64,000 nt of DNA from Asticcacaulis sp. (GTDB taxonomy: Bacteria > Pseudomonadota > Alphaproteobacteria > Caulobacterales > Caulobacteraceae), in NCBI RefSeq assembly GCF_027484505.1, contig NZ_JAIXSV010000306.1, forward strand, positions 1 to 64,000. The letters are read 5' to 3'. Shown here in pieces: positions 16,342 to 25,154 of this stretch (its first letter is position 1; each line of letters opens with the position of its first letter). The notes below the pieces were generated by a model that saw only the letters and a list, made by a program, of their open reading frames with translations, was not told the origin of the DNA and searched no databases. Position numbers and translations under genes: made by a program.

Positions 16342-17220
16342 TCACGTCCAGTAGGTGATGCGCGGGCGGGCCGCCCGGAAGGTCAGCAGGCCTGCCAGCA
16401 GGCCGGAGAGCGCGATCAGCCCCGATACCAGCCAGTGCATGGGATCGCTGTGGCCGGTGGTCAGCGGCTGGCGCAGGATTTCCAGCAGATAATAGAACGG
16501 GTTCAACAGCAGGGCCGGATGCCCTTCCGCCAGGAAGCTGCCCTTCCACAGGACCGGCGTGATGAAGAAGGCGCCCGTGATGATGGTGGCCACGATCTGG
16601 GACACATCGCGGAACCGCATGCAGATGCAGGCCAGTGCCAGGCCCCAGCCATAGCCGGACAGGGCCAGCAGCGCCAGAGCCAGCAAGGCCAGCCCCACAT
16701 CCAGCAGCGAGACCGGCACGCCAAACCACAGCAGGACCGCCACGACGATCAGGGCATGGTGCAGCAGCACCAGCAGATTGCGGGCAACGACCCGGCAGAC
16801 GAACAGGGTCAGGGGCAGGCGGATCTGTTTCAGATAGCCCTCGGCCTCTGTCAGGGCTGTGCAGTTTTCGTTGATCAGGCCCGTGATCAGGGTCCAGGCC
16901 ACCATGCCGACGGCGACATGCGGCAGGAAGGCATGGACATCGACATTGAAAAGATTGGCGTAAACGACACCGATGCCCACGGTGAAGGCCAGCATGCTGA
17001 TCGTCACCCAGAGCGGACCCAGCAGTGAACCCCGGTATTTCTGGCGGATATCGCTGGCGGCCAGGGTCAGCCAGATCCGCCAGCAGGCCAGCCCGCGTCC
17101 AATATCGGCGAATGCCAGGGCGAAGGAGGGCGATCCATCCGCCCGGAATTCTTCAAGCCGGTCGGTACGGGCCGCAGCCGTCTCCGGTTGGCGATCTGAC
17201 ATGACGAACATACTTCTCAT
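16342..17220 (-). CDS. wzm: O-polysaccharide ABC exporter permease (Wzm-like)
   Basis: An ABC-2-type permease of about 290 residues with an N-terminal amphipathic segment before SDIRQKYRGSLLGPLWVTIS, six predicted membrane helices, and the late LLNPFYYLLEILRQPL motif shared by Wzm/KpsM proteins. The exact start is unclear: ATGs at 17220, 17211 and 17202 are all in frame, and GAGAAG precedes the second. With the ATPase downstream it forms the exporter for polysaccharide assembled in the cytoplasm. It diverges from the RgpF gene across a ~210-bp intergenic region. Confidence 0.9.
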   Translation of the reverse strand: MRSMFVMSDRQPETAAARTDRLEEFRADGSPSFALAFADIGRGLACWRIWLTLAASDIRQKYRGSLLGPLWVTISMLAFTVGIGVVYANLFNVDVHAFLPHVAVGMVAWTLITGLINENCTALTEAEGYLKQIRLPLTLFVCRVVARNLLVLLHHALIVVAVLLWFGVPVSLLDVGLALLALALLALSGYGWGLALACICMRFRDVSQIVATIITGAFFITPVLWKGSFLAEGHPALLLNPFYYLLEILRQPLTTGHSDPMHWLVSGLIALSGLLAGLLTFRAARPRITYWT

Positions 17221-17320
17221 TTCCGAGGTTCGGGCCGCAGATATATCGTAACGGGTGCCAGCCTCAAATGTTGATCGAAACCCTGTCTGCCATGTTCCGC
17301 ACCGGCAAGGTTGGTTTTGT

Positions 17321-17349
17321 TTGGTCAGTCCTTCCGAAACCCGTATACT
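17321..17349 (+). promoter_or_regulatory. Putative sigma70-type promoter for the RgpF gene
   Basis: TTGGTC (17321-17326), a 17-bp spacer and TATACT (17344-17349) face the gene starting at 17433. The intergenic DNA is AT-richer than the coding sequence around it. Confidence 0.45.
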
Positions 17350-17432
17350 AAATCAATTCCTTATGTGGTAACCCATCTTCGGTTATCAGAAGCCAAAGTA
17401 ATGGCGATCAGCCTAATCCAGATAGAATAGCC

Positions 17433-18455
17433 ATGAGACTGCGAAATAAGATAAGATGGCTTTACGAGGAGATGGTCGATTTATTCGATTTTATCCGCGC
17501 CTACATGTTGTACATCTTTAAGCCGAATTACATTCGCCGCAAGTGGGATGGAGAGAGCACTCTATCCGGCGCAAGGCGAGTGGCGGTTTTCAATCACTTC
17601 GACAAGCGCGGCGTGGTCCATGATTATGTCCTGCATTATCTAAGTGAGTTGCAGCGCGCTGGTTTTACCATCGTCTTTACCAGCAATTCCCCCCGTTTCC
17701 CCAAGGCCAGTGTGGAGCGTTTGTCGCCCCTGGTGGCGCGGATATTGTGGCGCGCCAATGTCGGCTATGATTTTGGGGCCTTCAAGGATGGCATCGCCCA
17801 GATCCCCGATGTGAACGGCCTGGAGATGCTGCTGGTCACCAATGACAGCATCTATGGTCCTGTGCAGGATCTGGGCGAGATCATCGGCAATGCCGATCCC
17901 GCCGCGGCAGATGTCTGGGGCATCACCGACTGCTGGTCGCGCCTTTTCCATCTGCAGAGCTATTTCGTGCTGTTCCATCCCCGGGCTCTCCAGGATCCGG
18001 CCTTCCGCCGATTCTGGCGCTGGCTGCCCTATTTCCGGCGCAAGGAATGGGTCATCCGGTATGGGGAGATCGGGCTGACGCAGTACTTGATGAAATACGG
18101 TCTGCGGTGTCAGGCGCTTTATCCCTATCGTGCCATGGTTGCCCGCGTCTCTGGCCCGATTGAGACCTATCTGGACAAGACCGACCCCAAGGATGATCCC
18201 ATCCGCTATCGCTATCTGGAGATGATCGGCCGTTTCCTGCGCGAGGGTGTGGCCCTGAACCAGACGCATTTCTTCTGGGATGAACTGCTGGTGACAAGCC
18301 GCTGTCCCTTCATCAAACGCGATCTCCTCCAGCGCAATCCCGTGGGCATCCCCTACCTCCAGTACTGGGAAACCTTGCTGAAGGATGTGTCATCCTATGA
18401 TGCGCGCCTGATCGTGAAGCATCTGGAATATTCAATGCGCAACCGCGTTTACTGA
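17433..18455 (+). CDS. RgpF-family (rhamnan synthesis F) glycan-assembly protein
   Basis: The 340-residue protein has the features of the RgpF family: VAVFNHFDKRGVVHDYVLHYL at residues ~50-70, a NVGYDFGAFKDG motif, VTNDSIYGP and a later LFHPRAL segment. RgpF proteins take part in rhamnose-glucose polysaccharide synthesis in streptococci and are widespread in Gram-negative surface-glycan clusters. A glycosyltransferase activity is generally assumed. The C-terminal MRNRVY tail overlaps by 7 bp, tail to tail, with the next gene on the other strand. Confidence 0.87.
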   Translation: MRLRNKIRWLYEEMVDLFDFIRAYMLYIFKPNYIRRKWDGESTLSGARRVAVFNHFDKRGVVHDYVLHYLSELQRAGFTIVFTSNSPRFPKASVERLSPLVARILWRANVGYDFGAFKDGIAQIPDVNGLEMLLVTNDSIYGPVQDLGEIIGNADPAAADVWGITDCWSRLFHLQSYFVLFHPRALQDPAFRRFWRWLPYFRRKEWVIRYGEIGLTQYLMKYGLRCQALYPYRAMVARVSGPIETYLDKTDPKDDPIRYRYLEMIGRFLREGVALNQTHFFWDELLVTSRCPFIKRDLLQRNPVGIPYLQYWETLLKDVSSYDARLIVKHLEYSMRNRVY

Positions 18456-21298
18456 GGCGGGAAGGCTGCCAGCAGGGCGTCATTCAGGACTTTCGCTGGC
18501 AGGCCTGCCGGCAGCAGCAGGCCGCCACCGGCCATGCGCAGCCTTTCCGCCTGGGCCCCCAGGTCGAAGGCCGCCACGGGCAAGCCGGCCGCCATCACAT
18601 GGCTCAGCGCATAGCACCAGGTCTCTGGCCAGACAGAGGGCAGCAGGGCCGCATGCGGGCGCAGCTCCGCGAGAAGTGCGGGAACCTCGTCCTCCTTGTA
18701 ACGGCCTGTGATGAAGGCCCGGCCGGTATCCGCCAGCGCGTCGTCATCCACGCTGTAGCCCAGAATCAGGAACCGCAGCGGCAGATCCCGTTCCGCCGCA
18801 TCGCGTGCGCAATCCAGCAGCAGCCCATAGCCCTTGGGCGGCCCGATGGCGCCGGGAACCACGATACGCAGCGCCTCCCCCGGCCGCCGGACCGGCAAGG
18901 CGGGGGACGGGGGGATGGGGAGGGACGGTTCGGCAGGGGCGATCTGGAAGTGGGCTGCGGGCACATAGCGCCGCATGCGGTTGGCCGTATCGTGGCTGGA
19001 GCAGCCGACGGCTACGGCCCCTTGCAATATCTGTTGTGTCAGGTCGCGCCAAGCGGTCACCGACCGGTCGATACCCAGCAGATCGCCATGTGTTGCGACA
19101 CAGGTCTCACACATGGCCGTCTCCGGCTCCCCACAATAGTTCCAATCGCCATCCAGCAGGTTGATGCGAGGGCATATCCAGCCAAAATCATGGATATGGG
19201 CCCGGTAGGGGAACCAGCCGGCCAGCCGCGACAATAAATCGCCCGACAATTGTGCGGGATGATGCAGTTCAGCACCGGTCACGCCCAGGTGCCGCAGATC
19301 AGCCCGCAAAGCGTCCAGTTCCGTCCCGGCGTCATAAATCAGATTGGTCAGATGCGGCGCATCCGGGGCCTCCAGTCGCAGCGTCGGACGCCCGGCCTCC
19401 GGCTGCTCAGGGCGCAGGATCAGCACATCCTGTCCGCCATTGCCCCTGTCCTCAACCAGCCGGTCGATAAAGCGATCCGTTCCCCCGCCCAACCGCGCAC
19501 AGATGATCAGGGCCGGGCGCGGGGACCCTTGGCCCTCCAGCTGCGCCAAATCCAGCCGCCGGCGCGCCAGACGCAGGGGATCGGCAGCAATAAAGGCGTG
19601 GATATCAGCCTGATATCCTGGGTAGCGCTGTTCCAGGACAGCCAGGGCGGCATCGATCCGGGCCTGCTTGGCCGTGCTGAAGGAGGCGCTGCCCACATGG
19701 CCGACGAACACGTCCAGGGCCATACGGTGCATCCAGCCGGTGGCGGCGGCCCGTAAGCAGAAATCATTCTCTTCGCCATAGCCGGTGCCGAAGGCGTCGG
19801 CGTCGAACCAGCCGACCTGTGCCAGACAGTCCCGCCTTATATACATGCAGAAGCCGACCGCCGTCGGAATGTCCAGCGTCTGCCCGGCCAGACATTCGCC
19901 TGCCAGCCGGTTCAGCGCATCGATATCGACGCCCGCCAGGGCGGTTGGCGCATTGGCAGCCGGATAGGAACAGATGGTGGCATCGTTCGACCAGGGCGTG
20001 ACGGTGCCGGTGTCCGCCGCCTGGTATGCGGCGGCCCGTAGCCGACCCAGCCAGCCGTCACTGACCACAGTATCTGCATTCAGCAGCACGACATCGCGCC
20101 CCGGATGTCGGGCCATGCCGATATTGACCGACCGCACGAAGCCCAGATTGCCGGGATTACGGATCAGGACAAGTTTTCCGGCGGCGGCCAGCCCATCCAG
20201 AAGCCTGCTGATCCGCTCGTCAGGGCTGGCATCATCAATGGCCACGACCCGCATGGCTGTTCCGGGGGAACGGGTCAGCAGGGCGTTGAAACAGGCCTTT
20301 GTCGCCTCAAGGTCGCCATAGACCGGCACCACAACATCGACAATGCCATCATCGGGGCCGGCGACCCTGCTAACCGTGACTGGTTCCCCCGTCAGTTCAA
20401 AGAACAGGCCAGGGCAAACGGCATCCGCGGGCGGATCAATGGCAAGGGCAGGCACATCCGCGACCTTGGTCGCCACAGCGCCCAGCGCGGGACCACCCGT
20501 GGGGCGAGGGGAGATGATATGCCGCGACAGCACCCGGTCCCCGTCCCGCAACAGCAGGGCGACAGGCCGGGACGGACAGGCAAGGTCCATCGCCTGCACC
20601 ATCCAGCGGGCCTTATCACCGGGTTCGACAAGGGCGGTCAGACGCGGGGCCGACAACCATGACGCATCAATCGGGCCCGATGCCAAGTCTACACCGTTTG
20701 CCGACACGACCGGATCGACAATCCCGCGCAAGCCATCCGGGATCGGCAGCGCGACCAGCCGGGCCTGATCAGACGCCGCCATCCGGGATTGCACCAGCAC
20801 TATTTGTCGCCAGCGCACGCTCAGTTCCCAGGTGCCGGGCGGTACCACGCAGTGGATGCACCTGCCCGTCACATAGGCCAAGGGTTGGCCAGCCGACAGC
20901 GCATGCTTAATCAGGGCCTGTGCTGCATCCGGATCGGTTTCAGCATGCCATAACAAGGCCCGCATGATGTCGGCGGACAGGGGCGGGCCTTGCGCCGCCA
21001 ACCCCTTTGCCGCCACGCCATGCAACGGATCCAGACGCAACGCCTCTAACAGCAGGGCCATTGTTTGTTGACGGTCACCACGCAGATGCCAGGCCGTGGC
21101 CGCAACGGCCAGGTCATCGGGATGCACCGGTTCCAGCCGTGCCAGACGGATGGCCAGCAATATGGCCCGTTCATGATCCCGATCTGCCAGCGCCTTGAAA
21201 AACTGGGACCGCAACAAAAGCCGACCCGATAGCGCGGAAGCCGGATCGGGAGAGGGTTGAGAATCGTCAGTGCGGGGCTCAGCGCGGGACAATGGCAA
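18449..21298 (-). CDS. Large bifunctional GT2-GT4 glycosyltransferase with TPR-like N-terminus
   Basis: About 949 residues from a TTG at 21298, which lies inside the end of the preceding gene (20-bp overlap); no later ATG fits before the helical N-terminal repeats. Residues ~30-130 look like TPR helices. A GT2 domain follows (VDVVVPVYGDLEATKACFNA, AIDDASPD, LLNADTVVSDGW, YGEENDFCLRA), and then a GT4-like domain with ELHHPAQLSG, FGWICPRINLL, PPKGYGLLLDC and PSVWPETWCYALSHVMAAGLPVAA. A CGEPETAMCETC cluster near residue 700 could bind metal. Two transfer activities in one chain would add successive sugars. Confidence 0.85.
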   Translation of the reverse strand: MPLSRAEPRTDDSQPSPDPASALSGRLLLRSQFFKALADRDHERAILLAIRLARLEPVHPDDLAVAATAWHLRGDRQQTMALLLEALRLDPLHGVAAKGLAAQGPPLSADIMRALLWHAETDPDAAQALIKHALSAGQPLAYVTGRCIHCVVPPGTWELSVRWRQIVLVQSRMAASDQARLVALPIPDGLRGIVDPVVSANGVDLASGPIDASWLSAPRLTALVEPGDKARWMVQAMDLACPSRPVALLLRDGDRVLSRHIISPRPTGGPALGAVATKVADVPALAIDPPADAVCPGLFFELTGEPVTVSRVAGPDDGIVDVVVPVYGDLEATKACFNALLTRSPGTAMRVVAIDDASPDERISRLLDGLAAAGKLVLIRNPGNLGFVRSVNIGMARHPGRDVVLLNADTVVSDGWLGRLRAAAYQAADTGTVTPWSNDATICSYPAANAPTALAGVDIDALNRLAGECLAGQTLDIPTAVGFCMYIRRDCLAQVGWFDADAFGTGYGEENDFCLRAAATGWMHRMALDVFVGHVGSASFSTAKQARIDAALAVLEQRYPGYQADIHAFIAADPLRLARRRLDLAQLEGQGSPRPALIICARLGGGTDRFIDRLVEDRGNGGQDVLILRPEQPEAGRPTLRLEAPDAPHLTNLIYDAGTELDALRADLRHLGVTGAELHHPAQLSGDLLSRLAGWFPYRAHIHDFGWICPRINLLDGDWNYCGEPETAMCETCVATHGDLLGIDRSVTAWRDLTQQILQGAVAVGCSSHDTANRMRRYVPAAHFQIAPAEPSLPIPPSPALPVRRPGEALRIVVPGAIGPPKGYGLLLDCARDAAERDLPLRFLILGYSVDDDALADTGRAFITGRYKEDEVPALLAELRPHAALLPSVWPETWCYALSHVMAAGLPVAAFDLGAQAERLRMAGGGLLLPAGLPAKVLNDALLAAFPPQ

Positions 21299-22073
21299 CC
21301 CGGACAGCGATCATCGGATCCTGTGCCTGCGGCGACCGGCAGGGTTCACCATCGGTCCCCGTGATTTCGCCATGGCGCAGGAACCGCGCCGCATAGACGA
21401 CACGGTGGCTGTTCGCCAGGGGGGACAGCAGCCGGAAGGCGATCCCGGCCAGCGGAGGTCCACCAGGGGTACCCAGACGGCCGGGTACGGGGGTCCAATG
21501 TCCATCAGAGGAGCTGGCGCCAGGAACATGATATTGCAGAAGCTGGCCCACGGTCGGGGTAGCCTCCACCCGCAGCGCCTCGATCCAGAAAGGCTCGTCC
21601 GAGGCGGCCCATTCGCCGGCGTTGAAGGCCCGTTCGCCCAATTGCTGGATATGGACATGGATATTCAGCCCCACCGCCGGAACGGTGGAAACACGGTTCA
21701 GCCGCTTGATCTCCAGGTCCGGGCATTTCTGCAATTCCGACCCATAGAGATAATTGGTGATCAGCAGGGGGGAGGCGCCGGCCGGGACGGTGATCACAGC
21801 CTCTTCCACACCGCTCAGCCAGACGACAGGGGCCAGTTCCCCCTTAGTCAGGAAGGCAGGCGCCAGGGTGCCCGGCTGCGGAATTGAGGAAATCTGCACG
21901 GCCGGAAAGCCGACACCATTCACGATGCGGAGCGGCTGTCCCGAAGGTTTTACGGAGGCCAGATAAAGCCCCTCGGGCAGAGGAAGAACCTGTGCCGATG
22001 ACCGGAACCGGTCCGACCCTGAAGCACGGTCCTGAACCGGTGCCAGACTGTTTGTCATCGACATGTCCATCAT
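21279..22073 (-). CDS. Hypothetical protein upstream of the bifunctional glycosyltransferase
   Basis: An open frame of about 264 residues if the ATG at 22073 is used; ATGs at 22064 and 22058 or a TTG at 22109 are also possible and no ribosome site decides. The protein seems beta-rich (GLYLASVKPSGQPLRIVNGV, PAGASPLLITNYLYG, NIHVHIQQLGERAF, FRLLSPLANSHRVVYAARFL), with no transmembrane segment. It overlaps the next gene by 20 bp, so it is probably cotranslated with a glycosyltransferase. It may be a carbohydrate-binding or accessory beta-sandwich protein. I do not recognise a family. Confidence 0.6.
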   Translation of the reverse strand: MMDMSMTNSLAPVQDRASGSDRFRSSAQVLPLPEGLYLASVKPSGQPLRIVNGVGFPAVQISSIPQPGTLAPAFLTKGELAPVVWLSGVEEAVITVPAGASPLLITNYLYGSELQKCPDLEIKRLNRVSTVPAVGLNIHVHIQQLGERAFNAGEWAASDEPFWIEALRVEATPTVGQLLQYHVPGASSSDGHWTPVPGRLGTPGGPPLAGIAFRLLSPLANSHRVVYAARFLRHGEITGTDGEPCRSPQAQDPMIAVRVAIVPR

Positions 22074-22104
22074 GGCCTGGGCCTGATCAAAGAGAAGTGA
22101 ACGT

Positions 22105-22137
22105 AACAAAAAGAAATGGCGGACAAAAGTCCGCCAT
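22105..22137 (-). terminator. Intrinsic terminator after the RTX-like gene
   Basis: Read on the minus strand, ATGGCGGAC, TTTT, GTCCGCCAT (22137-22116) forms a 9-bp stem followed by TTCTTTTT. It lies directly downstream of the RTX-like gene and ahead of the hypothetical gene. Confidence 0.85.
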
Positions 22138-22163
22138 CTCCATCATCCGATCATCAAGCGCAC

Positions 22164-23072
22164 TTACTTGATGGTGAACCAGTTGACATTGATCCCCGTG
22201 ACGCCGGCCAGCGTGATGGTCGAACCGTCCGGCATGGTGATGATGGTGTTGCCACCCGACACGGTTGCGTTGCTGATGATGCTGGTGAGATCAACGCCAG
22301 AGATGGCGAGGGCCAGCGTATCGGCAGCCGGGTTGAAGCCAGTGATGGCGTCGTTACCGTCACCTGTGCGATAGATGAACACATCCTTGCCAGCACCGGC
22401 GACCAAGCTGTCGTTGCCGACCTCACCGATGATAACGCCGCCGCCCGTGGCGGCCACGATGCTGTCGGCGCCCAAGCCACCGCCCAGGGTCGCCGTGCCC
22501 GTGCCGCCAATCAGCGTATCCGCACCGCCACCGCCGTTGGCGATGCCATCACCACCAATTTTGATTGAGTCACTGCCGCTGCCAGTAACGACCGTGTCAT
22601 TACCGGTACCGGTGAAGATGCTTGTATTCACCGTTGACCGGCTGCCGTCAACGATCTGAGAACCGGCATTGCCGACGATCAGGCTGGTCGTGCCGCCCGT
22701 CGGAAGGACCATGCCCGTCACCGTGTTGGCATTGCCGGAGCCGGAGAAGATAACGGCACCCGCATTACTATCGACAATCAAATTGGTGAGGCTGTTACCG
22801 CTGCTTGAACCGCTTTTATCTGTATTGACAACAGCCACGCCACCGGCGGACGACGCGGAAACCGCCTGAGTGACAATGCTGGTAGCCTCGAAGGTACCAA
22901 GCAGGGTGGGTGTGGGGAGGGTGACGGTGTTGGCGCTCGTCGGGACGACTTCCGTGCTCGTGATAGAGGTCACGTTGGAGAAGGTCGTCTGCAGCAGATT
23001 GCTAAGCTGATTATTCTCTTCTGCGGTCGTACCCACTGTCGCAATCGTTTGACCGCCAGATATCGTTGCCAT
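22164..23072 (-). CDS. RTX-like secreted protein, candidate type I secretion substrate
   Basis: The ATG at 23072 has GGGGG six bases upstream. The 302-residue protein is rich in Gly, Ser, Thr, Val and Ala, and has no Sec signal and almost no Cys. Residues ~150-245 hold degenerate nonapeptide-like repeats (GTGNDTVVTGSGSDSIKIGG, GGGGADTLIGGTG, GGLGADSIVAA, GEVGNDSLVAGAG) of the calcium-binding RTX kind. It ends with an acidic DGNDAITGF segment and a beta-rich C-terminus, as in many type I secretion signals. The N-terminal half is Thr/Ser-rich and might be adhesive or structural. The HlyB/HlyD-like pair at 8.4-12.0 kb could export it. It carries its own terminator. Confidence 0.78.
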   Translation of the reverse strand: MATISGGQTIATVGTTAEENNQLSNLLQTTFSNVTSITSTEVVPTSANTVTLPTPTLLGTFEATSIVTQAVSASSAGGVAVVNTDKSGSSSGNSLTNLIVDSNAGAVIFSGSGNANTVTGMVLPTGGTTSLIVGNAGSQIVDGSRSTVNTSIFTGTGNDTVVTGSGSDSIKIGGDGIANGGGGADTLIGGTGTATLGGGLGADSIVAATGGGVIIGEVGNDSLVAGAGKDVFIYRTGDGNDAITGFNPAADTLALAISGVDLTSIISNATVSGGNTIITMPDGSTITLAGVTGINVNWFTIK

Positions 23073-23262
23073 CACCAACCCCCGTGCTTATCTCTTAAAT
23101 CCGGCTACCCGGAACAGAACTTCAGGGCAGAGTGCCCAGCCATTTAGGATACAAACTCTTTCAAGTTGTAGCATTCTCGGCCTGAATGGGCAATGCGCTT
23201 AGCAGGCGCAGCACATATGTCGTATGGACTATGACCTTGACGGGCCATGGTAAAACCGGCGC

Positions 23263-25008
23263 TCAGGCTTGGGTTGCTGCGGCAACGATGGACAGCGCGG
23301 TTGCCACGGAGGCATCCTCAGCGAGGGATGGATCTCCCCAGGCAGTGAATAACAGCCCTGCCTCGCCATGCGCGCCAAGCAGAACAAGCCGAATCAGTGT
23401 CAACTTTCGGGCATGGCTGATCGTCGCCGGTGCCTCATCCGCGCGCGGGGTGGTCCAGATCGACCAGAAGGCAGCGCGCACTGTAGCCGTATCCTCTGCC
23501 GCTTCGATTGCGGCGAAGGCGGGGGGGATGGAAGGCGGGATGCCCTCCTGAATGATGCGGCGCAGCAAGGTCAGTTCGTCCAGCGTCTCCGGTTCCTGGG
23601 GCAGCAGACCCTGCCACAGGATGTTGGGATGCCGTGTCGCCCGCAGATCGTCAATGACCGCCTGGCGCAACTGCCTTCTGAACGAGAGGGGCAACAGCAA
23701 ACCGTCGTCGCCTCCCCGTTCGATCATTGTCAGCAGCGGTGCGGCATTGCCCCCGATGCCAATGGATGCCGCGAGATGCAGCCGGATGGCCGCCATGGAC
23801 AGCAGCTCCGTCTCGCCATCCTCGATACCCTGGGGACGGATCGCACGCCGCAGCGAGGCCCCGATCAAGGCAGCCTGTCCCGCATAAAGGGCGGCAGCCC
23901 GTGCATCAGCCTCTGCATTATTGGCCAGGACGGCACGGAAATACAGCAGGCCCGTGATGTTTCCCGGCAGCAGGGCCAACCATCCCCGTCCATCAATCCC
24001 GGCATCCGGAACCTGTAACCCTTCCGGCTTTTCGATATCGATGCCGAAGCGCAGACGCATGGAAACCGCTATTTCTGCATAAAGCGCCAGGGCCTCATCA
24101 TTACGCCCGGCATTTACCAGCTCCTTCAAAAGCCGGTACCGCAGGCCCGACAGCAGGGGCGCCACCATGTCCGATGTCGCGATGCGCCGGCGCAGATAGT
24201 CTATATAGCGTTCATCATCCAGATTGCGCAGCGGCGGCAGGGAGGTGTTGGCGGCCAGGGCGCGCAGGGTGGTGCCGTGCACCTCCACCCGTACATTGGC
24301 GAACCCTGCTTCATTCAGCGCCATCTCCAGCCCCTTGGCGCTGAACAGGGTCAGATGCAGGCCCGGACTGGCAATGGGGATCAGCATGCCCGGCGTCGTG
24401 CCGGGATTAAGGGCGGCGCCATTGGGGGTGGTCAGGGCGACGATACCCTTGTCCCCCACGGCATGACGCATGGCGGCCAGGAAGGGGGCCGGTTCGGGAA
24501 TATGCTCGATCACCTCCGACGCATAGGCAACGTCGAACGGCTCTGTCAGGGGGGTGTCGGTGGTCCAGTAATCGCGGGTGATATCCAGGCCCAGATAGTC
24601 CCGGCCCAGCACGGCCATGCCCGACGGATCATAGCCCTTGGCGGTCCAGCCCAGCACGGTCTGGACATAATCGCTGGGAAAGCCGAAGCCACCCCCGATC
24701 TCCAGCATCCGGCCCTGGCCCGGCTCCATGAAACCCAGCGGTTCCAGCATGGAACGCAGGCCCGCCCCCTGTTCCATATAGTAATGGACGAAGGTGGTAT
24801 CGGGTGCCTCGTCCCCCCGGTAATCGGCACCGGCGCGGTCGGTGGAGAAGCGGGAGGCGCAGTTCGGGCATTCCACGATCTGCCAATCTGCCCCGCCGGG
24901 CCCGACCGCGGGCAGCAGCAGGACCGGCGCATGCGGGCCGGCATCGGCGCAGACCGGGCAGGTTCCGGCGATGGCTTCGCTGGTCTTATCAGGCCAGATG
25001 AACTGCAA
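23263..25008 (-). CDS. SAM methyltransferase with N-terminal zinc ribbon and long helical C-terminus
   Basis: The 581-residue protein opens with CPVC...CPNC (residues ~17-52), a likely zinc ribbon. A class I methyltransferase domain follows: MLEIGGGFGFPSDYV (motif I), LGLDITRDYW, PFDVAYASEVIEHIPEP, and a TTPNGAALNPGT loop. Residues ~260-581 are a helical region with no recognised domain, possibly TPR-like (LVNAGRNDEALALYAEIAVS). Such C-methyl- or O-methyltransferases are common in sugar-modification clusters. The C-terminal extension is unusual. The gene diverges from the GT4 gene at 25155. Confidence 0.8.
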   Translation of the reverse strand: MQFIWPDKTSEAIAGTCPVCADAGPHAPVLLLPAVGPGGADWQIVECPNCASRFSTDRAGADYRGDEAPDTTFVHYYMEQGAGLRSMLEPLGFMEPGQGRMLEIGGGFGFPSDYVQTVLGWTAKGYDPSGMAVLGRDYLGLDITRDYWTTDTPLTEPFDVAYASEVIEHIPEPAPFLAAMRHAVGDKGIVALTTPNGAALNPGTTPGMLIPIASPGLHLTLFSAKGLEMALNEAGFANVRVEVHGTTLRALAANTSLPPLRNLDDERYIDYLRRRIATSDMVAPLLSGLRYRLLKELVNAGRNDEALALYAEIAVSMRLRFGIDIEKPEGLQVPDAGIDGRGWLALLPGNITGLLYFRAVLANNAEADARAAALYAGQAALIGASLRRAIRPQGIEDGETELLSMAAIRLHLAASIGIGGNAAPLLTMIERGGDDGLLLPLSFRRQLRQAVIDDLRATRHPNILWQGLLPQEPETLDELTLLRRIIQEGIPPSIPPAFAAIEAAEDTATVRAAFWSIWTTPRADEAPATISHARKLTLIRLVLLGAHGEAGLLFTAWGDPSLAEDASVATALSIVAAATQA

Positions 25009-25154
25009 GGGTCTACTCCCGCTTCACATAAAGGCAGTCATAAATGGGATGGGCAGCATATGGGCATAGTCTGACGGTGCAAACCAATTGTGTCTTGTGG
25101 CCTCCCCTTATGTGCGCCACCTTGCGCGCCAGCGCCGGATGTGAATGGACACAC

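Noticed and set aside
22164-22869. Plus-strand Pro/Val/Ser-rich frames over the RTX-like gene
   Set aside because: Repeats in the minus-strand RTX coding region generate them; the minus strand has the ribosome site and terminator.
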